Shown here: positions 6,417 through 13,494 of the stretch, one piece after another | Layout of the letters: every line of letters begins with the position of its first letter | Position numbering within the stretch: the stretch's first letter is position 1 | DNA from: Acanthamoeba lenticulata | Taxonomy: Eukaryota > Discosea > Longamoebia > Acanthamoebidae | Direction: 5' to 3' | DNA length: 13,494 nt | Assembly: GCA_002179805.1 (NCBI GenBank) | Contig: NAVB01002042.1 | Span: 1 to 13,494 of the forward strand | Program-made: the position numbers and the translations under genes | Notes under the pieces: model-generated | Told to the model about the DNA's origin: nothing | Database searches by the model: none | Seen by the model: the letters and a program-made list of their open reading frames with translations, nothing else

Positions 6417-6429
6417 GGTTATGGGCCCA
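6417..6429 (+). promoter_or_regulatory. Primer-binding site matching initiator tRNA-Met anticodon region
   Basis: GGTTATGGGCCCA begins on the base after the 5' LTR. It is complementary to the anticodon stem-loop of eukaryotic initiator tRNA-Met (TGGGCCCATAACC, with anticodon CAT), not to a tRNA 3' end. Drosophila copia uses the same site, primed by a 5' half of the initiator tRNA. Pairing appears to stop after 13 bases here. The rest of the leader to the start codon (6430-6543) shows nothing further. Confidence 0.85.
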
Positions 6430-6543
6430 TCTGCCCATACGGCTTGAACGACGCAACCACTCCTCACCCTCGCTGACCGACCGTTTGAACCCGCCGCGTA
6501 ACACTACCCGGCGACGTCCTCAGCACTCCCGGAACATCCTATC

Positions 6544-9500
6544 ATGAACAAGACACGGATTCCTCTTCTCCAATCGTCTGGAGAATTCCGTATTTGGAAA
6601 GCTCGGGTCCTCAGTCTCCTTCAGTCAAAGGGACTCGGAGGCTACGCCACTGGTGTCAATGTTCGTCCCACTGACAAGCTCGCTGACACCGAGCCGAATC
6701 ACTCTGTCGAGGCCCGCAAGCTGGATTTCGACCTCCAAAGCGAACAGGCCCTCGGCATCATCAAGACCCTGATCCATCCCAGCCTCCTTCCTCTGGTCGA
6801 GCACGCCTCGACTCCCAAGGCTGCTCTCGACGCTCTCGCCAAGGAGCTCGAGACCAGCGGCGTCAGTCATTTCCTCGCCGGCATGACCAAGCTCTTCTCC
6901 ACTGTAAAGAAGCCAGGTCAGTCAATGGCCGCCTACCTCGCTGAACTCGACGAGCGCACCAAAGTGGCCTTCCCCGACATCAACCGCGAGCTCAACGACG
7001 CTCTCTCCCTCCTCAACGCTCAGCGCGCTGAGGACGACGACGAACTCGAATTGGACGACGACGACCGCCAGATCGTCCAGGGCATCATCCGGTGCATCGT
7101 CCAGAAAACGGTCCTGGCGATCACGCTCACCGGACTTCCTCCCGAGTACGACGTCACCAAGGCCATCATCTCCGATTGGCCGACCATCGACATCCACTGG
7201 GCCAGGGCCAAGCTTTGAGAGCGAGAAGACGAAATCTCTCTCGAAGAGCAAGGCCTCCTACCCGCCGCTGACAAGGCGCTCACTGCGCACGACCGCAAGC
7301 GCCGTCCCAAACAGCGACGTCGATCCGAGCCCAATCGGGCTGAAGGGAGCTCAGCTCCCAAGCCCACGGCTCAACAGACCGGCTCCACCTATTGCCGGTA
7401 CTGTCGCGAGAAGGGACATCTCATCGACAACTGTCCCAAGAAGAAGAAGCGCGGCGACAACGCCAACTGCGCGTCTGACCGTTCTTCAGAATCGGACGAG
7501 AAGCCCGTTCTGTTGACCGTCGACGACGACGACGCCGCCTACACCGCCACGAACAACAGTACCTCCATCTGGTACCTCGATTCGGGGGCGACGGCACACA
7601 TGACGGCCAAACGCGACCTCTTCTCCTCCTACGTCCCTCTCGACGACCATCACGTGACGCTCGGCGACAACTCCCGCGTCCGTGCCCTTGGCCGCGGCAC
7701 CATCGACGCTGTCCACTACATCGACGGCGAGCCTGTGCCGCTCAAGCTGCGCAATGTTCTGCACGTGCCAAGCCTGGCCAAGAGTCTCATCTCCACGGCC
7801 AGGCTCACGCAGTCCAACCTATCCACCGAGATAGGTCCTGACGGCTGCCGAGTCTACCAAGTAGGCTCCGGCCGCACCGTCCTTTGGCCAATTCAACTCG
7901 GCCGGATGCTCGTCGTGACGCTCGACTCTGACCTCGGCAAGGTCGACCAGGCCTGCACTGTCAAGAGCGCGCCAGTCACTCTCGACACCCTTCATCGCCG
8001 CTACGGACACGTCAACGAGGAAGCTCTGAAGGCCGCCGCCAAGGCCAACAGCATCTCTACTTCTGCCGGCCACGTCGAGCAGTGCGAGGCCTGCATCAAG
8101 GGCAAGCACGCACGCTCGCCCATCGGCATCGGCCCGGCACCACGTGCGACAGCTCCCATGGAGCTGATCCACTCGGACATCTGCGGCCCGTTTGAGGTCC
8201 CCACCAACAGGGGCGGCCTCTACTACATCTCCTTCAGGGACGACGCGACCCGCTTCACAGCCGTCTACTTGCTCAAACGCAAGAGTCAGGCAGCGGACGC
8301 TCTCGAGGAGTTTCTACGTGCCGCGCCACGCGACTACTCCTGCCTTCGTCTTCGATCCGACCAAGGCGGCGAGTATATGGGCAAGCGCTTCCAAGCTGTG
8401 CTCAAGAAGCACCGCATCGCGCACGAGCCGACGGCACCCTACACGCCAGAGCACAACGGCGTGGCCGAACGCTTCAACAGGACCGCGCTCAACATGACGC
8501 GCGCCTTTCTTGCCCAATCCGGCATGGACTGGGCTTTCTGGGGAGAAGCGCTGCGCACGGCCGTCTATGTGCTAAACCGGCTTCCCAACAAGAAGACCAG
8601 CCGCTCTCCCCTCGAGGCCTGGAACAACGCCAAGCCCCGACTCAACCAGCTTCGCACCTTCGGTTGTCGCGCCTACGTCCTCGACCAGCGCGGCCGCGGC
8701 AAGCTTTCCGACCGGGCTCGAGCCGCCACCTACCTCGGGCCGGCCGACAACCACTCGGGCAACCACCGCCTCATCATGGACGACTCCAAGATCATTGTCA
8801 CTGCACGTGACGTTGTCTTCCAAGAGGCGGTCATGCCCGCCCACCTCGTCACCAACGCTAAGGCCGGCTCCACGGAACCGGCCAACGCCAGGCCAACCCC
8901 ACCGGCCAAGCCATCCGGCAAGGCCAAGCCTAAGGTCGACGACTACGATGACCTTCCAGAGCTGCACAAATGCGACTCTGACGATGAGGACGACAGCGAC
9001 GACGAGGACGGCGACGACAGCGATGATGATGACGATCCCCATCGTGCACGCTGGCTCAACGACCATCAAGCTGAGCCGCCAACCAAGCCGACTGACAGGC
9101 CGGCTCCTCCATCAGCCGCCAAGCCTCGCTACGCCAAGCGCACGCGTGGCAAACAGACGGCCACCCCCTCCACCAGCAGCGTCCCTCCTACTGCACCCGC
9201 GTTGTCCGCCTCTACCTCCTCTTCCTCCTCCACCGCGCCACCTGTTGACGCTTCGCCGTCGAGGGGCGAGGACAACAACGACGGCTCTGCCAAGCTACGG
9301 CGCTCAACGAGGAAGACCAAGCCCAACGTTCGGCTGATTGACCACGCAAGCGTGGCCTCCGACGACGCCATCGTCACGCCGAACTCCTACTCCGAGGCCA
9401 TCGAGAGCCCTCAAGCCGTCAACTGGCAGCTCGCTCTCGACGAGGAGTACCAGGCCATCGTTCAGAACAAGACCTACGTGCTCTGCCCCCTACCCAAGGG

Positions 9501-10956
9501 GCGCAAGGCCATCAAATCCAAATGGTGCTTCAAACTGAAGCGCCACGCCGACGGCTCGATCGACCACTACAAGGCGCGCTGGGTAGCCAAGGGCTTCACC
9601 CAGCGCCACGGTATCGACTACGACGTCATCTTCGCGCCCGTCCTCCGCTTCGACGATCTCCGCATTCTACTCGTGTGGGTGGTCATCCTCGACTACGACC
9701 TCCACATCGTCGACGTCATGGGCGCCTTCCTTCAGTCTGACATCAACCACGAGAGCTACGTTGAGCAGCCCGAAGGCTACGTCGATCCGCAGCACCCGGA
9801 CTGGGTCTGCAGACTGCAGAAGTGCCTCTACGGCCTCAAACAGTCGCCCTATGAGTGGAACCAGACGCTTGACAAGCATCTACGCGCGTCCGGCTTCACT
9901 CCTACCGCCGTCGATCCCTGCCTCTACTATTCCGATTCGACGGCCCGCCGTTCCTTCATCGGCGTCTATGTCGACGACTGCACGATTCTGGCCGATACCC
10001 ACGAGATCGACCCGATCAAGCGCGCTCTGGCCGCGGCCTTCCCTATTAAGGACCTCGGCCCTGCCAAGTCGATCCTCGGTCTCGAAATTATTCGAGACCG
10101 AGAACACGGCCGTCTCTACACCCTCCAGCGCGGCAAGATTGACGAGATCCTTGCGGACTTTAACATGTCCAGCGCCAAGGCCGTCGACACGCCGATGACG
10201 GTCAACGTTGACCTTCCCAAGCTTGAGAAGGTCGACCCAGCGGCTGCCAGCTTTCCCTTTCATCGCGCTGTCGGCATGCTGCTCTACCTTGCGTGGACCT
10301 CCTGGCCGGACATCCTCTACGCGGTGACGAGGCTCAGCCAGCACTCGACCGCCTACGGCCCGGCTCATGTCGCGGCGATCAAGAGGGTCATGCGGTACCT
10401 CATCGGTACACGCGACCTGTCGATCTGCTACGACAAGGCCTGCGCTGACCCGGACGACGCCTCCTCGCTCCTACCCATTGGCTACGCAGACGCTGACTGG
10501 GGTAACGATCCCTCGAGGCGTTCCATGACCGGCGTCATCTACACTCTCGGCGGGGGCCCGGTCACCTGGACTATGCAGACGCAGAAGTGCATCGCGTTGT
10601 CCAGCACCGAGGCCGAGCTCAACGCTCTCTCTGAAGGCGCCAAACAGGCGCTCTACCTGCGCCACCTGATGCCGACCTTCACCGGGCCTATCAACGTGCC
10701 GGTCGACCTCTACAACGACAATCAGAGCGCGCTAACTCTGATCAACGGCGACCGCGCGGCCTACCAGGGTCGCATGAAGCACTACGACATCAAACTCGCC
10801 CACCTTCGCGACTCTGCGGCTCAAGGCCTCATCGCGACCAGCTACTGCCCGACAAACGACATGCCGGCCAATCTTCTGACGAAGCCACTTCCACGTGAGA
10901 AGCTGCAACGCCTCATCGGCCTCCTCGGCATGACGAACGCCCCTACACTCGAGTGA
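6544..10956 (+). CDS. gag-pol: Copia gag-pol polyprotein, single frame interrupted by one TGA
   Basis: ATG 6544 opens a frame that runs to TGA 10954-10956 (1,471 codons) with one internal TGA at 7216-7218 (codon 225). Codons 1-224 are the capsid-like Gag, with FRIWKARVLSLLQSKGL near the start. The zinc knuckle CRYCREKGHLIDNC (CCHC, about 284-297) lies after the TGA. The protease is WYLDSGATAHM with Asp near 346. The integrase has LHRRYGH...CEACIKGKH, then HSDICGPF (D545), SDQGGEY (D606) and VAERFNR (E642), giving exact D-35-E spacing. An Asp/Ser-rich linker follows (about 797-830). RT has KARWVAKGFTQ and YVDD (1142-1145). RNase H has GYADADWG (D1316), ALSSTEAEL and YNDNQSA. All key residues are present. 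The polyprotein would build virus-like particles and copy the RNA into cDNA for integration. The TGA sits inside Gag ahead of the zinc knuckle, which is not a usual Gag/Pol border; it may be a fresh nonsense change, a readthrough site or a sequence error. Confidence 0.93.
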
Positions 10957-10962
10957 GGGGCG
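10951..10962 (+). promoter_or_regulatory. Polypurine tract before the 3' LTR
   Basis: GAGTGAGGGG followed by CG abuts the 3' LTR. It overlaps the gag-pol stop codon, so coding and priming signals share bases. It is the expected plus-strand primer site but is short and contains one T. Confidence 0.65.
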
Positions 10963-11239
10963 TGTTGGACGGAGCCCAGAGTCCAGAGAGCCAGAGGTCG
11001 TGGCAGCAGGCCACGACATGATCCCTCCGGACGTTCTGGGAGCCAGACTCCCAGAGTCGACAGTGTCGACGACCTCCTCTCCAATCCACTCTCGCGCCTG
11101 TTCCTTTTAAGGAACAGGCAATCGTTCTTTATTTCTTTGTTCATTCTTCTGCGCGTTACACAATAAACCGTACACTTTCACACATAGCCGTCCCGACCAG
11201 ACCGGTCAGTCGCACAGCTCCAACACTCGCTCTGCAACA
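10963..11239 (+). repeat. 3' LTR, 277 bp, matches the 5' LTR
   Basis: Same start, end and length as the 5' LTR, and no difference found when read side by side. It carries the hairpins (10997-11070), the CArG palindrome (11096-11119) and AATAAA (11162-11167). Read on the minus strand, its outer part (11156-11239) supplies the present C-terminal codons and stop of the interrupted host gene. Confidence 0.97.
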
Positions 11240-11788
11240 AATACAACTCCTGTCTGGCTTTGGTTGAGGGCAAAGCTCGTCCAAGATGACAAAAAGGCGC
11301 TGTATGTGACAGGCTCTTGCCGCACCACCGCTTGGGCCATAGACGCAGACCTTGACTTGCACGGGGGCAATGGGGGGACCGGCGGGAGCTGTCCAGTACG
11401 TGCTGATGTTGCCCATCGTGTTGTGGGGGGTGAACTCCGCATGCCAAATAGATTCTCCACGGGAGTTAATGATGAAGACACCAAAAATGGTCACTGTGTC
11501 AACTCGTGCTTCGGCCGTGATGTGGTAGCGAGCACCTGGCCTCGGAGTGAATATATCCTGCATTCCTGGTATCGATTGATGGCCCCCCCATGCGGCTGCG
11601 ATGTCAAAACGCTCTCCACCAGGCCCGAAGTCCTTTTCGAGAGCCACCACAGTCACTCTATGAGTTGTACTCTTTTCCAGCTCATCAATCCGACAGAGTA
11701 GTTGTGCGAGGACTGTGTTGAGAACTGAAACCCTGGCTTCAAGCATATCCTCAGGAGAAGGTTGTGCAGGTTCCTCAGGAGGATTCAT
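11156..11788 (-). CDS. Unrecognised protein whose C-terminus is replaced by LTR sequence
   Basis: The intronless frame starts at ATG 11788 in a strong context (CCGCCATGA). It now ends at TAA 11158-11156 inside the 3' LTR, giving 210 aa. Without the element it would be 185 aa ending SCIHE, because its own stop lies at 6128-6126. The protein begins with a Pro/Glu-rich stretch (MNPPEEPAQPSPED) and then a helix with Leu/Val/Ile spacing suited to a coiled coil (about 14-41, LEARVSVLNTVLAQLLCRIDELEKS region). About 140 residues with beta-strand character follow (RVTVVALEKDFGPG, GARYHITAEARVDTVTIFG, PVQVKVCVYGP). There is no signal peptide or membrane segment. I do not recognise the family. The insertion replaces two codons with 27 from the LTR and removes the AATAAA, so expression may suffer more than folding. 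The frame is open further upstream to a TTG near 12118, but the first ATG is 11788. Confidence 0.75.
   Translation of the reverse strand: MNPPEEPAQPSPEDMLEARVSVLNTVLAQLLCRIDELEKSTTHRVTVVALEKDFGPGGERFDIAAAWGGHQSIPGMQDIFTPRPGARYHITAEARVDTVTIFGVFIINSRGESIWHAEFTPHNTMGNISTYWTAPAGPPIAPVQVKVCVYGPSGGAARACHIQRLFVILDELCPQPKPDRSCICCRASVGAVRLTGLVGTAMCESVRFIV
11162..11167 (+). terminator. AATAAA in the 3' LTR (element polyadenylation signal)
   Basis: Plus-strand AATAAA in the position expected to end the retrotransposon transcript, about 200 nt after the gag-pol stop. Motif and position only. Confidence 0.5.
11240..11244. repeat. Target-site duplication, right copy (AATAC)
   Basis: Follows the CAACA end of the 3' LTR and matches 6135-6139. 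Confidence 0.92.
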
Positions 11789-12143
11789 GGCGGAGGGCGG
11801 TGGAGTGTGGGGTGTTGTTGCACAGGCCGCACAGGTTTGAATGCGCTTGTAGCTTCGCTTCGATAGAATTGGGCTTACAGAAGCGACATTCACGAAACAC
11901 AATTCCCTGCACCATGGTCGGCAAGCCGAAAACACGCCCGATTTCGGCGCTTTTGTTTCGTGCTTGGCCCCCAGAGCCTCTCCGTATTGCCACAAGAGAT
12001 CGTCAACAAGATTGTGCTGCTTTCCTTTGACTGAATAAGCCCTCTTCCTGTGGTAATGTAGAAGTAATGTAGTTGTCTTGTCGCACTTCTTTTTCAAGTA
12101 AAACTCAAGCGTTGCCAATAGAAAAGAAGTTGATAATGTTGGC
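11789..12143. other. Intergenic region between two minus-strand genes
   Basis: This is 355 nt between the stop of the RasGAP-C gene and the start of the interrupted gene, both on the minus strand. It should carry the 3' UTR of the former and the promoter of the latter. One frame stays open across it but has no ATG. No AATAAA or clear TATA box was found on the minus strand. Composition is more AT-rich than the flanking exons. Confidence 0.5.
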
Positions 12144-13494
12144 TCAGCCCGTGAGGTTCTTGTTGATGAAGTGGATCACCTTGCGCAGGTCGAACACGAC
12201 GCCGTTGTAGGTGATGGTGTCGTTGGTCAGGAGCTCGTCCATCAGCTTCGACAGCTGCATCTCGAAGAAGTGTGGCGCCGAGTCGATGTGGTGGATCACC
12301 AGGTTGATCGACCCTGCACAAACATGGGTTAGCCTTTCCACAAACGATGAAGAAGATGATGACGAAGATGAAGAACGCACCAGGCGAGGTGCACGACATC
12401 TTGACGACACCGTCGAGCCATGTGCGGCCCTCCTTGCCACCGCTGCCACCGCCGCTGGTGCTGGCGCGTAGCTCCATGCCGCCGGACTGCTCCTCGGAGG
12501 GAGCGTAGGACGACGAGACGGCGCTGAAGCCCTCGGTGCTCAGGCCCTCCATCTCGCCGCTCGACAGGACGATGACGCCCGCCTTGGCCAGCTCCCGGAT
12601 CTTGTACTTGAACGGGCCGATGATTGGCCTGGTCGCCCACCCGTGTCAGAACCAAAGCGCCTCGAGCCAGACGAAACAGAAAGAGACGACGAACCGTGAC
12701 TTGATACGGGCGAGGAAGGCCTTGAGCTGCACATTCTTGAGGTATTCGGTGTAGATCTCCTTCTCATCGGCCAGCCGCTCCACCTCCGTGTGCAAGTGCT
12801 GTGCGCCAAAAGAACGAAAGCGAAAGCGGAAGCGATGAGCGTCCGTGCTATGACAAGCGAGAAAAGAGGTCCACAAGAAACGCACCTCGTGGGACTGCAG
12901 CATCTCGATCTTCTCCGTGCAAAGGAACGACAGGTAGATGCGCCGTCGTTGGTAATCCTGCTCCATCTGGTGGAGGAGTTGGGCAAAGTTGGAGACCTTG
13001 TACTCCTCCGGCAGGCGCTTGAGCAGGTAGATGAGGTCGTCGAGGAGCACGAGCAGCTCATCCTGCTCTTCCTTCTTGCGCTTGACCCCGTCCCCGGCGA
13101 TGCTCATCATCGTCACGATCCCCACGCCGTTGGTCTTGGCTCGCTTCTTGACCTCCTGCAACATGCGGCGCACGTTCATGTGCGTCCACCGCGGCTGGCC
13201 GTCGGCCAGCTCCGTCCCGTCGAGCGGCGGCTCGGTCGCGGCCTCGTCGCTGCTCGAGGCGTCATCGTCGTCGACCTCATCATCACCATTGCCGTCTGCT
13301 TTTCGTTGTGATTGTCGTCGGCGTCGTCGTTCGTGGCCGTCGCAGTCGTCGGGATCCTGCTCCTCCCCGCCGTCGACGTCCAGCTGCTTGCCCTTGTCCT
13401 CGCCCGTCGCCGTCGCGACGGCGGCGGCCACCGCCGCCGCGGCACTGGCGCTGCTCCTGCGCCGCCGCGGCTGCTGCTCCTGCTGCGAGTCCAA
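12144..13494 (-). CDS. IQGAP-like RasGAP C-terminal region protein, 3' part (partial)
   Basis: Exons 13494-12886 (open at the window edge), 12798-12701, 12628-12381 and 12313-12144 join in frame across introns of 87, 72 and 67 nt, giving 374 visible residues to TGA 12146-12144. One intron has a weak donor (AA|GTCACG, 12700), but the join restores a sensible frame (ARIK-PIIGPFKYK). Residues 1-100 are low complexity: an RRRR block, poly-Ala, then acidic and Arg-rich runs. Next come helical stretches (DELLVLLDDLIYLLKRLPEEY, YLSFLCTEKIEMLQ, EKEIYTEYLKNVQLKAFLARIK). Then follow FKYKIRELAKAGVIV and a C-terminal block ending VVFDLRKVIHFINKNL. The last two resemble the RasGAP C-terminal region of IQGAP proteins, which in Dictyostelium act in cortical actin and cytokinesis. 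A GAP-related domain would lie upstream, outside the window. No ATG is visible for the start, so the N-terminus is unknown. Confidence 0.7.

Larger units (their letters stand above)
6140..11239 (+). mobile_element. Ty1/copia-type LTR retrotransposon, 5,100 bp, near intact
   Basis: The element is bounded by two 277-bp LTRs that read the same by eye and are flanked by AATAC duplications. Each LTR begins TGTTG and ends CAACA, a 5-bp inverted terminus. Inside are a primer-binding site directly after the 5' LTR, one long gag-pol frame (6544-10956), and a purine-rich tract directly before the 3' LTR. The order of Pol domains is protease, integrase, reverse transcriptase, RNase H, which defines the copia (Pseudoviridae-type) lineage. 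It has no envelope gene. Apparent LTR identity means recent insertion. The only visible defect is a TGA at codon 225 of the polyprotein. It inserted in the opposite orientation to the host gene it interrupts. Confidence 0.97.

Noticed and set aside
6417..6490. tRNA gene next to the 5' LTR
   Set aside because: Only a 13-base complement of the initiator tRNA anticodon region is present. It is a primer-binding site with no cloverleaf.
8572..9069. Minus-strand ORFs inside the retrotransposon
   Set aside because: They are Val-rich antisense shadows of the Asp-rich linker and integrase codons, without any antisense gene signature.
7513..10956. Separate pol gene starting at 7513
   Set aside because: The first codon is TTG, not ATG, and the same frame runs back through the zinc knuckle to the TGA at 7216, so this is the continuation of one gag-pol frame.
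11789..12118. N-terminal extension of the interrupted gene to 12118
   Set aside because: The frame is open, but its apparent first codon is TTG and there is no ATG before 11788, which has a strong start context.
13446..13494. Start of the RasGAP-C gene at the window edge
   Set aside because: The apparent first codon at 13494 is TTG. The frame is simply open past the edge, so the gene was called partial.

Overview
The window looks like nuclear DNA of a free-living amoeba, most likely Acanthamoeba or a close relative. The evidence is the 3' end of a eukaryotic 18S rRNA followed by an AT-rich spacer, a GC-rich third-codon-position bias in most genes, very short GT-AG introns (about 52-87 nt), AATAAA signals, and tightly packed genes on both strands. 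The genus is inferred from memory of the rRNA sequence and gene style and was not checked by a search.

Layout. Positions 1-207 are the 18S 3' end. Positions 208-491 are an ITS1-like, microsatellite-rich stretch that runs directly into the last exons of an unrecognised protein gene (492-856), with no 5.8S in between. A small ORF (986-1186, +) follows. It converges on a four-exon PLP-dependent class I aminotransferase (1572-3039, -). Divergent from that is a three-exon small hydrophobic protein (3439-3880, +) that resembles the IFI6/ISG12 family and becomes visible only after two introns are removed. It converges on a five-exon RUS-family (DUF647) protein (3946-5632, -).

Positions 5755-6067 (-) hold a broken gene with a GDL...HVGLVY pattern like permuted papain-like (NlpC/P60-related) amidases. 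A 5,100-bp Ty1/copia LTR retrotransposon occupies 6140-11239 (+). It has apparently identical 277-bp LTRs, a 5-bp target duplication AATAC, and a primer-binding site matching the anticodon region of initiator tRNA-Met. Its single gag-pol frame is broken only by one TGA. The element landed two codons before the stop of a minus-strand gene (11156-11788). This cut that gene off from its own stop and AATAAA and gave it a tail encoded by the LTR. The right end (12144-13494, -) is the 3' part of a gene with an IQGAP-type RasGAP C-terminal region, open to the window edge.

How the parts relate. Most genes look like independent housekeeping or signalling loci. One possible link is that a PLP-dependent aminotransferase sits close to a RUS-family gene, a family tied to vitamin B6 and aspartate aminotransferase in plants. 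The most informative features are the young copia element with its half-tRNA primer and hairpin-rich LTR, the host gene it altered, and the ISG12-like gene.
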